Under the pieces are notes generated by a model. The model worked only from the letters and a program-made list of their open reading frames with translations. It did no database searches and was not told where the DNA came from. DNA of 64,000 bases. It comes from Micromonospora okii. GTDB taxonomy: Bacteria > Actinomycetota > Actinomycetes > Mycobacteriales > Micromonosporaceae. A program made the position numbers and the translations under genes. This document shows, piece by piece, positions 1 through 9,036 of this stretch. The stretch is from contig NZ_BBZF01000019.1 in assembly GCF_020884795.1 (NCBI RefSeq), forward strand, positions 278,355-342,354, given 5' to 3'. Position 1 is the first letter of the stretch. Every line of letters begins with the position of its first letter.

Positions 1-655
<655 letters not shown>

Positions 656-659
<4 letters not shown>

Positions 660-1477
660 GGGGCGGCCGTCCACCGCTCGCGCAGCCCGGCGAGGATGGC
701 CACGGAGACGGTCAGCAGGACGAGGCTCAGCACGATCGCGGCCTCCAGGTCGGTCTCCAGGGCCAGGTAGACGGCCAGCGGCATGGTCTGCGTGCGGCCG
801 GGGAAGTTGCCGGCGAAGGTGATGGTGGCGCCGAACTCGCCGAGGGCGCGGGCCCAGCAGAGCACCGCGCCGGCGGCTACGCCGGGGGCGACCAGCGGCA
901 GGGTGACGTGGGTGAAGGTGGTCCACCGGCCGGCCCCGAGGGTGGCGGCGGCCTCCTCGTACCGGGTGTCGGCGCCGCGCAGCGCGCCCTCCATGGCGAT
1001 GACCAGGAACGGCATGGCCACGAACGCCTCGGCGAGCACCACCCCGGCGGTCGTGAACGGCAGGGTGACGCCGAAGGTGGCGTCGAGCCAGCCGCCGAGC
1101 AGGCCCCGCCGGCCGAAGACCAGCAGCAGGGCCACGCCGCCGACCACCGGCGGCAGCACCAGCGGCACGGTGACCAGCGCCCGGACCAGCCGCCGGCCGG
1201 GGAACTCCACGCGGGACAGCAGCCAGGCCAGGGGCACGCCGAGGACGACGCAGACCGCCGTGGCGACGGTGGCGGTGAGCAGGGACAGCCGCAGCGCGGC
1301 GAGCACGCCCGGGGCGGCGAGCCGCTGCGGCAGGGTGGCCCACGGGGCGCGGGCGAGCAGCCCGACCAGGGGCAGGACGAGGAAGAGCAGCCCGAGCCCG
1401 GCGGGGACGAACAGGGCGACGGGCACCCGCCGGCCGGGGACGCGGCGGCGGGGGGTCGGCGGCTGCGGGCGTACCAC
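656..1477 (-). CDS. modB: Molybdate ABC transporter permease ModB
   Basis: Inner-membrane channel subunit for molybdate, 273 aa, GTG start at 1477. After a short basic N-terminus (PRRRVPGRR) there are about six hydrophobic segments beginning with VALFVPAGLGLLFLVLPLVG. The permease EAA loop is visible around EEAAATLGAGRWTTFTHVTL, and GEFGATITFAGN is typical of the ModB/CysT group. The gene lies 5 nt after the modA stop and overlaps modC by 4 nt, so translation is probably coupled. A tungstate or sulfate specificity cannot be excluded from the permease alone; the neighbouring TOBE regulator favours molybdate. Confidence 0.93.
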
Positions 1478-1482
1478 CGGGG

Positions 1483-2253
1483 TCAGGCCGGTGGGGGTTG
1501 GAAGCCGGCGGCGGTCAGCGCGGCCCGGCCCCGCTCGGAGCGCACGTACGCGACGAACTCCCGGGCGGCGGCCGGGTTGCCGGCCCGCCGCAGCACCACG
1601 ACGGGGTAGTCGTTGACGGCCCGGGCGGACTCGGGGAACTCGACGGCGTCCACGTCGGACGCGGCGGCGGTGGCGTCGGTGCGGTAGACCAGCGCGGCGT
1701 CGACCTCGCCGAGGCGCACCTTCGACAGCGCGCCCTTCACGTCCCGTTCGAGGGTGACCGGGGTGAGCGCCACGCCGGCCGCACCGAGGGCGGTGCGGGC
1801 CGCCGCGCCGCAGGGCACCTGCTCGGCGCAGAGCGCGACTTTCACCCCGGGCCGGGTCAGGTCGGCCAGGCCGGCCACGCGGCGGGGGTTGCCCTCCGGT
1901 ACGGCGATGACGAGCTGGTTGCGGGCGACGGTGACCGGCTCGCCGTCGGCGTCGCCGGCGTCGGTGACCGTCCGCATGGTGTCGGGGCTGGCGGCGGCGA
2001 ACACGTCGGCGGGCGCGCCCTGGTTGATCTGGGTGGCCAGCGCGGCGCTGCCGGCGAAGCTGAGGGTGACCGTCGTGCCGGGGTGGGCGGCCTCGAACTC
2101 CGCGCCGAGTCGGGTGAACGACTCGGTGAGCGACGCCGCCGCGAGGACGGTCAGCCGGCCGCCAGCCCCGTCGCCGCCGGCCCCGGGGCCGTTGCAGCCG
2201 GCGGCGAGGAGCAGAACGACAGCCGCGGCCAGGGCGGCGGGGGGCCGCCTCAC
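1483..2253 (-). CDS. modA: Molybdate ABC transporter substrate-binding lipoprotein ModA
   Basis: Captures oxyanion outside the membrane and delivers it to ModB. The protein is 256 aa. GTG at 2253 is chosen as start because it gives MRRPPAALAAAVVLLLAAGC, a lipoprotein signal with lipobox LAAGC, and it overlaps the TGA of the upstream regulator by 4 nt. The same frame is open far upstream to 3081, but that part is antisense to other genes. Family hallmarks are LTVLAAASLTESF near the mature N-terminus, GSAALATQINQGAPADVFAAA and DAALVYRTDA. Length and motifs fit the ModA family. Confidence 0.94.
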   Translation of the reverse strand: MRRPPAALAAAVVLLLAAGCNGPGAGGDGAGGRLTVLAAASLTESFTRLGAEFEAAHPGTTVTLSFAGSAALATQINQGAPADVFAAASPDTMRTVTDAGDADGEPVTVARNQLVIAVPEGNPRRVAGLADLTRPGVKVALCAEQVPCGAAARTALGAAGVALTPVTLERDVKGALSKVRLGEVDAALVYRTDATAAASDVDAVEFPESARAVNDYPVVVLRRAGNPAAAREFVAYVRSERGRAALTAAGFQPPPA

Positions 2254-2666
2254 GCGCCGGCCCTGCCCCTGCCGGGGCCCGGCCGCTCCACCACGACGGT
2301 GGTCGACTTGATCACCGCGACGGCGACCGAGCCGACCTCCAGGCCGAGGTCGTCGACGGCCTCGCGGCTCATCAGCGACACCAACCGGAAGGGCCCGGCC
2401 TGGATGTCGACCTGCGCCATCACGGCGTCCTTGGCCACGGCGGTGACGATGCCGCGCAGCCGGTTGCGGGCCGAGGAGAGCTCGGCGTGCCCCTCGGGGG
2501 CGGCGGCAGCGGCGCGGACGAACGCGGCCAGGTCCGCCCCGTCGACCACCCGGTGACCGTGCTCGTCGCGGGCGGCGGCGAGGCGCCCCGCGTCGACCCA
2601 GCGCCGCACCGTGTCCGTGCTGACGCCGAGGAGCTCGGCCGCCTCGCCGATCCGGAACACCGCCAC
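2250..2666 (-). CDS. Helix-turn-helix/TOBE molybdenum-responsive regulator or molybdate-binding protein
   Basis: 138-aa protein at the head of the mod operon. Residues 4-50 are a MerR/excisionase-type winged HTH (RIGEAAELLGVSTDTVRRWV followed by a GH.R wing). Residues about 65-130 are a Mop/TOBE domain (SARNRLRGIVTAV, VMAQVDIQAG, VSLMSREAVDDLGLEVGS, IKSTTVVV) of the kind that binds molybdate. It is translationally coupled to modA (GTGA). By inference it senses cytoplasmic molybdate and controls this operon. It is much shorter than enteric ModE but matches the compact actinobacterial HTH-TOBE arrangement. Confidence 0.88.
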   Translation of the reverse strand: MAVFRIGEAAELLGVSTDTVRRWVDAGRLAAARDEHGHRVVDGADLAAFVRAAAAAPEGHAELSSARNRLRGIVTAVAKDAVMAQVDIQAGPFRLVSLMSREAVDDLGLEVGSVAVAVIKSTTVVVERPGPGRGRAGA

Positions 2667-2836
2667 CCGGGCACCCTACCGCCGGCGCATGTGCGGGTGA
2701 AACCCCGCGTCGCCCCCGGGCATCCGCGTCCTCGGGGACGGCACCGCCCTCGCAGGTGCGCCCCATCCGACCGGGCCGAGGCGGACCGACGTCCGCTGGC
2801 CATGCGGATTCCGGCGATCTTGGGGAGACTGGCGGG

Positions 2837-4411
2837 ATGAGATGGGCCCGTCGAACCGTACCCGCCGTCGCCGCCGCCGTCGCGGCCCTCGCCGCCCGCG
2901 ACCTGCTGCAACGCGACCACTCCCTGCTGCGCAACTTCCCGGTCGTCGGCCGGGCCCGGTACCTGCTGGAGGCCATCGGGCCGGAGCTGCGGCAGTACAT
3001 CGTGGCCGGGAACAACGAGGAGCGGCCGTTCACCCGGGACCAGCGGCGCTGGGTGTACGCGTCGGCGAAGCAGGAGAACAACTACTTCGGCTTCGGCACC
3101 GACAACGACATCGAGTACACCGCCGGGTACCCGATCATCAAGCACCGCACGTTCGGCCGGGCGGTGCCGCCGTCGTCGCCGACCGCCGGGCACGACGTGC
3201 GGCTGCCGTGCGCGAAGGTGCTCGGCGCGGCCCGGGGACGGGCGCGGGCGTTCCGCCCGGAGTCGGTGGTGAACATCTCCGGGATGAGCTTCGGCTCGCT
3301 GTCGGGCAACGCCATCTCGGCGCTCAACCGGGGGGCGGCGCTGGCCGGGTGCCTGCAGAACACCGGCGAGGGCGGGCTGTCGCCGTACCACCGGCGCGGC
3401 GGGGAGCTGGTGTTCCAGCTCGGCACCGCGTACTTCGGCTGCCGGGACGAGCGCGGCCGGTTCGACCTCGCCCGGCTGAAGGACCTGGTCGCGGGCGCGC
3501 CGGTGCGGGCGCTGGAGGTGAAGCTCAGCCAGGGCGCGAAGCCCAGCCTCGGCGGGCTGCTGCCGGGGGCGAAGGTGTCGGCGGAGATCGCCGCGACCCG
3601 GGGCATCCCGCAGGGCCACGACTGCGTCAGCCCGTCCCGGCACGCCGAGTTCTCCGACTGCGACAGCCTGCTGGACTGGGTGGAGCTGCTGGCCGCCGAG
3701 ACCGGCCTGCCGGTGGGGATCAAGTCCGCCGTCGGCGACCTCGGCTTCTGGGAGGAGCTGACCACCCTGATGCGGGACACCGGCCGGGGGGTCGACTTCG
3801 TGACGATCGACGGCGGGGAGGGCGGCACCGGGGCCGCCCCGCTCATCTTCACCGACTCGGTGTCGCTGCCGTTCCAGCAGGGCTTCTCCCGGGTGTACAA
3901 GGTCTTCGCCGAGCAGGGGCTGCACGAGCAGGTGGTCTTCGTCGGCAGCGGCAAGCTGGGCCTGCCGGACAACGCGGTGGTGGCGTTCGCGCTCGGCTGC
4001 GACATGGTCAACGTGGGCCGGGAGGCGATGCTCGCGATCGGCTGCATCCAGGCACAGAAGTGCCACACCGACACCTGCCCGACCGGGGTCGCGACGCAGA
4101 ACCCGTGGCTGGCCCGGGGGCTGGACCCGGCACTGAAGTCGGTGCGGGCCGCGAACTACCTGCGCACGCTGCGGCGGGACCTGGTCAAGGTCGCCGAGGC
4201 GTGCGGCGTCGAGCACCCGGGGCTGATCGACGCCGACGCCGTGGAGATCCTGGACGGGCGCACCTCCTCCACGCCGCTGCGTGACGTCTACGGCTACCGC
4301 CCCGACTGGGGCCTGCCGTCGGCCGCCGACCGGGCCGAGATCGTCCGCCTGATGACCCCCGAGGCGCCGCAGGGCGGCACCGCCGAGCCCTCCCCCACCG
4401 CCGTCGGCTGA
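2837..4411 (+). CDS. FMN-binding glutamate synthase-family protein
   Basis: 524-aa protein resembling the central/FMN domains of the glutamate synthase large subunit, without the amidotransferase domain. ATG 2837 starts MRWARRTVPAVAAAVAALAA, an N-terminal hydrophobic stretch that may anchor it in the membrane. Visible motifs are SGMSFGSLSGNAISALNRGA, GGEGGTGAAP (flavin phosphate loop) and CIQAQKCHTDTCPTG, whose Cys-x5-Cys-x4-Cys spacing matches the 3Fe-4S ligands of GltS. Such stand-alone proteins are common in actinobacteria; the natural substrate is not settled, so true glutamate synthase activity should not be assumed. It is monocistronic, facing a convergent DinB gene. Confidence 0.9.
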   Translation: MRWARRTVPAVAAAVAALAARDLLQRDHSLLRNFPVVGRARYLLEAIGPELRQYIVAGNNEERPFTRDQRRWVYASAKQENNYFGFGTDNDIEYTAGYPIIKHRTFGRAVPPSSPTAGHDVRLPCAKVLGAARGRARAFRPESVVNISGMSFGSLSGNAISALNRGAALAGCLQNTGEGGLSPYHRRGGELVFQLGTAYFGCRDERGRFDLARLKDLVAGAPVRALEVKLSQGAKPSLGGLLPGAKVSAEIAATRGIPQGHDCVSPSRHAEFSDCDSLLDWVELLAAETGLPVGIKSAVGDLGFWEELTTLMRDTGRGVDFVTIDGGEGGTGAAPLIFTDSVSLPFQQGFSRVYKVFAEQGLHEQVVFVGSGKLGLPDNAVVAFALGCDMVNVGREAMLAIGCIQAQKCHTDTCPTGVATQNPWLARGLDPALKSVRAANYLRTLRRDLVKVAEACGVEHPGLIDADAVEILDGRTSSTPLRDVYGYRPDWGLPSAADRAEIVRLMTPEAPQGGTAEPSPTAVG

Positions 4412-4436
4412 CGCGCTCGCCGGGCCGCCGGGCCGG

Positions 4437-4967
4437 TCAGGCCGGCGGCGCGGCGGCGCGCAGCAACCGGAGCTGGCCGATCTCGGCGACGTTCTTCATC
4501 AGCTCGGCGTTGACCCAGCCGAGCTGATGGGCCACGGTGTGCCCCGAGTCGGCCGGCCACGGAAAGGCCACGGCGGCGTCGAGGTCGGCGTCGGTGAGCC
4601 CGTCGAGGTACGCGACCCACCGCCCGCGCAGGTCGCGCAGCCACCCGACGGTCGCCTCGCCGGCGCCGGGCCAGCCGACGTCGGCGCGCTCCCGGGCCGG
4701 CCGCCCCTCGGCGTGGTCCGACGCCACCGACCACCACCAGCCGATGTGCCAGGTCAGCCAGGCGATCGTCGGCACGGGCACCGGGTCGGGCTCGGTGTCC
4801 GCCCAGTCCGGCACCCATCCGCCGCCGGGGCCGGGGCGCACGGTCCAGCAGTGTGCGGCGGGCTCCCACCGGAAGTCGGCCGGCTCCAACCGTTCCAGGT
4901 GGTACTCGAACAACGCCCACGTCAGGTCGAACTGCCAGCGGACGAGGTCACGACGGGACACCGACAT
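4437..4967 (-). CDS. DinB-family (DfsB-like) four-helix protein
   Basis: 176-aa protein, ATG at 4967 (MSVSRRDLVRWQFDLTWALF). It shows the DinB/YfiT four-helix-bundle pattern with three spaced histidines: EYHLERL near the N-terminus, TIAWLTWHIGWWW in the middle and HQLGWVNAELMKN near the C-terminus. In this family these usually hold a divalent metal. Members are metal-dependent thiol or maleylpyruvate-type transferases, or have no known role. The enzyme role here cannot be named from sequence. The gene is convergent with the glutamate-synthase-like gene, leaving only 25 nt between stops. Confidence 0.82.
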   Translation of the reverse strand: MSVSRRDLVRWQFDLTWALFEYHLERLEPADFRWEPAAHCWTVRPGPGGGWVPDWADTEPDPVPVPTIAWLTWHIGWWWSVASDHAEGRPARERADVGWPGAGEATVGWLRDLRGRWVAYLDGLTDADLDAAVAFPWPADSGHTVAHQLGWVNAELMKNVAEIGQLRLLRAAAPPA

Positions 4968-5044
4968 GGGGGCATCCTGGCACCGGCCGCCCGACCGGCG
5001 CACCCCAATAACGGCGGGCGGCCCCCGCCCGGGGCGCGGCGACG

Positions 5045-5824
5045 TCAGCCGAGTGCGGCGACCCGGGGCCGTAGCTCGTCGATCAGCTCCGGCGGCGCGG
5101 CGAGCACCCGGCTGCCGCTGATCTCCACGGCCGCGCCGGCCTCGGTGGCGATCACCAGCCCGGCCGCCCAGTCCCACCGGAAGGTGTGGTCCTCGACGTA
5201 CACGTCGCAGCGCCCGGCGGCCACCCAGGACAGGGCCAGCGCGGTGGAGCCGAGCATCCGCACACCGCGCACGTCGCCGGCCAGGTCGGCGACCACGGCG
5301 GACTGGACGCCGCGGTGGGCGACGTCGTAGGCGTACCCGGAGGCCAGGGTGACCTGGTCGAGAGGCCGGACGGGGCGGACCAGGCGGGTGTCGCCCAGGT
5401 ACGCGCCCCGGCCCCGCGCGGCGTGGAACGTCTCGTCGTGGATCGGGTCGTGGACGACCCCCACGACGGGCCGCCAGCCGTCCTCCGTCTGTTCCTCGCA
5501 GGCCACGCTGACGCACCAGAACGGAATGCCGCTGACGTAGTTCACCGTGCCGTCGAGCGGGTCCAGCACCCAGCGCAGGCCCGAGCGGCCGACGTGGTCG
5601 CTGCCCTCCTCGGCGAGGATGCCGTCGTCGGGCCGGCGGGCGCGCAGCAGCTCCACGACGCGCGCCTCGCTGGCCCGGTCCGCTTCGCTCACCGGGTCGG
5701 TGGGGGCCGACTTGTAGTCGACCCGGCCGTGGTCGCCGAAGCGCCGCAGCAGTTCCCGGCCGCCGAGGCGCGCCGCCTCTTCGGCGACCAGCCGGCAGTC
5801 GTCCAGCTCGACGTCACTGACCAT
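5045..5824 (-). CDS. Inositol monophosphatase family protein
   Basis: 259-aa Mg-dependent phosphatase of the IMPase/FBPase/CysQ superfamily. ATG 5824 is preferred over an upstream in-frame start because GGAGAG lies correctly spaced before it. Metal-binding signatures are present: ILAEEGSD, WVLDPLDGTVNY and, near the C-terminus, RWDWAAGLVIATEAGA. The substrate could be inositol monophosphate, histidinol phosphate or a nucleotide phosphate. In actinobacteria this family includes SuhB and HisN types, and the context (no histidine or inositol genes nearby) does not decide. Confidence 0.9.
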   Translation of the reverse strand: MVSDVELDDCRLVAEEAARLGGRELLRRFGDHGRVDYKSAPTDPVSEADRASEARVVELLRARRPDDGILAEEGSDHVGRSGLRWVLDPLDGTVNYVSGIPFWCVSVACEEQTEDGWRPVVGVVHDPIHDETFHAARGRGAYLGDTRLVRPVRPLDQVTLASGYAYDVAHRGVQSAVVADLAGDVRGVRMLGSTALALSWVAAGRCDVYVEDHTFRWDWAAGLVIATEAGAAVEISGSRVLAAPPELIDELRPRVAALG

Positions 5825-5980
5825 CGCACTCTCCTCGCCGGTTGCCGCAGACGGTGGAGATCGTCGCACCCGCCCGGGGCGGGCACCCGTCGGGCGGCTT
5901 CGGCGACCACCTGACGGGAGCCGTCCAGTGGTCTGACCACTTGCCCGAGACCGGCGATCCCCCTTTCGGCGAACCAGGAC

Positions 5981-6036
5981 GGACGGCCGGTGGTTGACCC
6001 GTCCGCGCGGGTCGGGTCAACCACCGGAAACCGTCC
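5981..6036. promoter_or_regulatory. Long inverted repeat upstream of the peptide operon
   Basis: GGACGG followed by CCGGTGGTTGACCC (5981-6000) is mirrored by GGGTCAACCACCGG, a 3-nt AAA bulge, and CCGTCC (6014-6036), around a 13-nt loop. The inner stem is perfect over 14 bp. It lies in the 353-nt gap between the divergent IMPase and dipeptidase genes. There is no U-tract, so it is more likely an operator or mRNA structure than a simple terminator. The rest of the gap shows no gene. Confidence 0.55.
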
Positions 6037-6128
6037 CGGCCTGCGGGAATGTTGCCGCTTCCGATAACAGTCAGGTCACGGGGCATTCCCTGCGCCGCCA
6101 CGCCTCGACTAACTTGCCCCGAAGGCAG

Positions 6129-6141
6129 GAGGTCAGACCTC
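6129..6141. promoter_or_regulatory. Perfect 13-bp palindrome, candidate GntR-family operator
   Basis: GAGGTCAGACCTC is a perfect 6-1-6 palindrome 36 nt before the GTG of the first dipeptidase. Its GGTCnGACC core looks like GntR-superfamily (FadR-type) sites. The operon ends with a GntR regulator at 16528, so autoregulated control of the operon is a reasonable inference. That regulator is of the HutC/UTRA class, whose usual site differs, which lowers confidence. Confidence 0.4.
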
Positions 6142-6177
6142 TTTCCTCATGCCTCCTACCGACGAGGTGAGTGACAC

Positions 6178-7380
6178 GTGCAGGAACCCGCCCCCCGCTA
6201 TTCCGGATACCGGTCCTTCGACTACCTGACCCCGGGAGCCGACTACAAGGTCTTCGACCTGGCGCCCCAGCTCGGCCGGGTGCCCGAGCACGACCTCGGG
6301 CTCGACGACGACCAGCGCGCCCGGGTCACCCGGCTGCTCCACGAGCACATGGCCATCTCGCTGCACGAGCACCCGAAGATCCTGCCGGCCGACGTGTCGC
6401 AGTTGCGGGACTACAACCGCACCGGCCGCAACTCCTTCGGCTTCGAGGGCCTGGCCCGCTCCGGGATGACCGCGGTCTTCGACAACTTCATGAACGGCAC
6501 CGGCTGCGTGACCAGCGAGCACGCCTGGAAGTGGGACGACGTCGTCTACGACATCGGCCTGCGCTTCGCCGACGTCGCCAAGCAGGACCACGTGGTCGTG
6601 GCGACCACGCTGGAGCAGATCTTCGAGGCCAAGCGCACCGGCCGGATCGCCCTGGTCGCGGGCCTGGAGGCGGCCACGATGATCGAGAACGAGCTGGACC
6701 GCATCGACATCCTCTACGGCTTCGGCGTCCGGCAGATGGGCATCGCCTACAGCCAGGCGAACATGCTCGGCTCCGGGCTCTCCGAGGACCGCGACGGCGG
6801 GCTGACCCACTTCGGGCGACGCGCCGTGGACCGGATGAACAAGCTCGGCATCGCCATCGACGTCTCCCACTCCGGCGACCAGACCTCGCTCGACGTCATC
6901 GAGGCCAGCCGCGTACCCGTGTTCATCACGCACGCCGGCGCGCGCGCCGTCTGGGACACCCCCCGGATGAAGCCGGACGAGGTCATCCGGGCCTGCGCCG
7001 AGCGGGGCGGCGTCATCGGCATCGAGGCCGCGCCCCACACCACCCTCTCGGCGGACCACCCGCACCACTCGATCGAGTCGGTGATGGACCACTTCACCTA
7101 CTGCGTCGACCTGGTCGGCATCGACCACGTGGCGTTCGGCCCGGACACCAACTTCGGTGACCACGTCGGCCTGCACGACAGCTTCACCCAGCACCTGGCG
7201 ATCGGCAAGGCCCACGGCGTGGTGGACCACCCCCGAGTCCCGTACGTGAGCGGCATGGAGAACCCGGCGGAGTGCTTCAGCAACATCGTCGGCTGGCTGG
7301 TCACGCACGGCTACTCGGACGACGAGATCGCCAAGGTCATCGGCGGCAACATCATCCGCGTTCTTCAGGAGGTTTGGTGA
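6178..7380 (+). CDS. Membrane dipeptidase-like hydrolase (peptidase family M19), copy 1
   Basis: 400-aa TIM-barrel metallopeptidase homologous to renal/membrane dipeptidases, which hydrolyse dipeptides including D-residue substrates. GTG 6178 is preceded by GACGAGGTGAG. Metal-site regions are recognisable: ISLHEHP (family usual HxD), LVAGLEAAT (Glu ligand), IDVSHSGDQT and ITHAGARAV (His ligands), and FGPDTNFGD. The first ligand pair reads H-x-H instead of the usual H-x-D. No signal peptide is visible, so it probably acts in the cytoplasm on imported peptides. It overlaps the binding-protein gene by 4 nt, and a close paralogue closes the transporter operon at 15235. Confidence 0.9.
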   Translation: MQEPAPRYSGYRSFDYLTPGADYKVFDLAPQLGRVPEHDLGLDDDQRARVTRLLHEHMAISLHEHPKILPADVSQLRDYNRTGRNSFGFEGLARSGMTAVFDNFMNGTGCVTSEHAWKWDDVVYDIGLRFADVAKQDHVVVATTLEQIFEAKRTGRIALVAGLEAATMIENELDRIDILYGFGVRQMGIAYSQANMLGSGLSEDRDGGLTHFGRRAVDRMNKLGIAIDVSHSGDQTSLDVIEASRVPVFITHAGARAVWDTPRMKPDEVIRACAERGGVIGIEAAPHTTLSADHPHHSIESVMDHFTYCVDLVGIDHVAFGPDTNFGDHVGLHDSFTQHLAIGKAHGVVDHPRVPYVSGMENPAECFSNIVGWLVTHGYSDDEIAKVIGGNIIRVLQEVW

Positions 7381-9005
7381 ACAAGACAGTCAAGGGCCGG
7401 TGGCGGCTCGCCGTCGCGCTCGGCGTGGCCGCCACCCTGGGCGTCTCCGGCTGCGGTCTCAACGAGGACAACGGCTCGTCCGGCGGCAGCTCGGCGGGCG
7501 CGTCGGTGTTGCGCATCGGCACCACCACCGACGTGAGCAACTTCAACCCGCTGCAGTCGCTGAGCAAGACCGACTCGTGGGTCCTCAACGCGATGTACCC
7601 GCACCTGCTGCGCATCGACGAGAACAACAAGAAGGCGCCGGAGCTGGCGAAGGAGTACCGGTACGAGGACGACGGCAGGACCGCCGTGTTCGTGCTGCGC
7701 GACGACTTCAAGTGGAGCGACGGCAAGCCGGTGGTCGCCGAGGACGTCAAGTTCAGCGCCGAAATGATCATGAAGTACAAGCTCGGCAACGTCGCGGCCA
7801 AGCTGACCTGGGTCGACTCCATCGAGGCGCCGGACGCCACGACGGTGAAGTTCAAGCTGTCGCAGCCGTACGCGCCGTTCGCCGAGGGCGTCGGCTTCTG
7901 GATGTCCATCGTCCCCAAGCACGTGTTCGAGTCCGCCGGGGACCTGTCGAAGTTCCCCAACGACTCCAACTGGGTCGGCGCCGGGCCGTTCGTGCTGGAC
8001 AGCATGACCAAGGGCCAGCGCTACGTCATGAAGCGCAACGAGCACTACCCCCTCGCCCCCGGCGGCAAGGCGGCGGTGAGCCAGGTCGAGTACCGGGTCT
8101 ACCCGGACGTCAACACGATGATGCTGGCGCTGCGCAACGGTGACATCGACATGATGGGCACCCCGGTCCCGGTGTCGGCGGCGAAGACCTTCGAGAACGA
8201 CTCGAAGATCAAGCTGGAGAAGGTCGGCGCGCTGGGCTTCGCGCACCTGACCTACAACATGAACAACAAGCACCTGGCCAAGCAGGAGGTGCGGCAGGCG
8301 CTGTCCATGTCGGTCGACACCAAGGCGATCATCTCCTCGGTGCTGCAGGGCGACGGCCAGCAGATGGCCGGGCCGATCTCGCCGATCTTCGCCGACTACG
8401 ACAACACCGAGATCCAGCCGTACGCCTACGACCCGGAGGGCGCGAAGGCCAAGCTGGACGCGGCGGGCTACAAGGACGCCGACAACGACGGCTTCTTCGA
8501 CGGCCTCACCATCGGCGTGGCCTGCGACCAGTCCAACGCCAACATCACCCGCGTGGTGCAGCTCTTCCGCGAGAGCGCGGCCAAGGCCGGCATCAAGCTG
8601 GAAAACGAGTGCGTCGAGCGCAACACCTTCCTCACCCGCACGAAGAACGGTGAGTACGACATCGACGCCACCCAGTGGGGCGTGTTCGACAACCCGATGG
8701 ACCAGCTGCGCAGCACGTACCTGAGCAGCAACCCGGGTGGCATCAACTACAACCTGCTCAAGTCCGACGAGATGGACAAGCTGATCGACGACGCGGCCGG
8801 CACCACCGACCCCGAGGCGTTCAAGGCCAAGATCAGGAACATCGACAAGGTCGTGCACGAGCAGGCGTACCTGACGCCGCTGTACGTGGAGAACTTCCGG
8901 TTCGCCTACAACGCCAGCAGGTTCACCGGCTTCGTCGCGTCGCCGTCCGACCTGCTCGGCATGGTCACCGCGTACTCGCTGGCCCAGGTCACCCCGGTCA
9001 AGTAA
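7377..9005 (+). CDS. Peptide ABC transporter substrate-binding lipoprotein (SBP family 5)
   Basis: 542-aa extracytoplasmic solute receptor of the DppA/OppA type. GTG 7377 overlaps the dipeptidase TGA and has a strong AGGAGG five bases upstream. The N-terminus MNKTVKGRWRLAVALGVAAT leads to lipobox GVSGC. Family features are LRIGTTTDVSNFNPLQS, the DFKWSDGKPVVAEDVKFS signature, and the C-terminal half with LTYNMNNKHLAKQEVRQAL. Operon context (two permeases, two ATPases, four hydrolases) indicates peptides as ligand. Nickel or an oligosaccharide is possible for the family but less likely here. Confidence 0.93.
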   Translation: MNKTVKGRWRLAVALGVAATLGVSGCGLNEDNGSSGGSSAGASVLRIGTTTDVSNFNPLQSLSKTDSWVLNAMYPHLLRIDENNKKAPELAKEYRYEDDGRTAVFVLRDDFKWSDGKPVVAEDVKFSAEMIMKYKLGNVAAKLTWVDSIEAPDATTVKFKLSQPYAPFAEGVGFWMSIVPKHVFESAGDLSKFPNDSNWVGAGPFVLDSMTKGQRYVMKRNEHYPLAPGGKAAVSQVEYRVYPDVNTMMLALRNGDIDMMGTPVPVSAAKTFENDSKIKLEKVGALGFAHLTYNMNNKHLAKQEVRQALSMSVDTKAIISSVLQGDGQQMAGPISPIFADYDNTEIQPYAYDPEGAKAKLDAAGYKDADNDGFFDGLTIGVACDQSNANITRVVQLFRESAAKAGIKLENECVERNTFLTRTKNGEYDIDATQWGVFDNPMDQLRSTYLSSNPGGINYNLLKSDEMDKLIDDAAGTTDPEAFKAKIRNIDKVVHEQAYLTPLYVENFRFAYNASRFTGFVASPSDLLGMVTAYSLAQVTPVK

Positions 9006-9036
9006 CCCAACCAGCAAGGGAAAGGAGGGGTCCCCC

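Noticed and set aside
1483..3081. 532-aa version of ModA starting at 3081
   Set aside because: The extra N-terminus is antisense to other genes and Arg-rich; GTG 2253 gives a proper lipoprotein signal and couples to the regulator stop.
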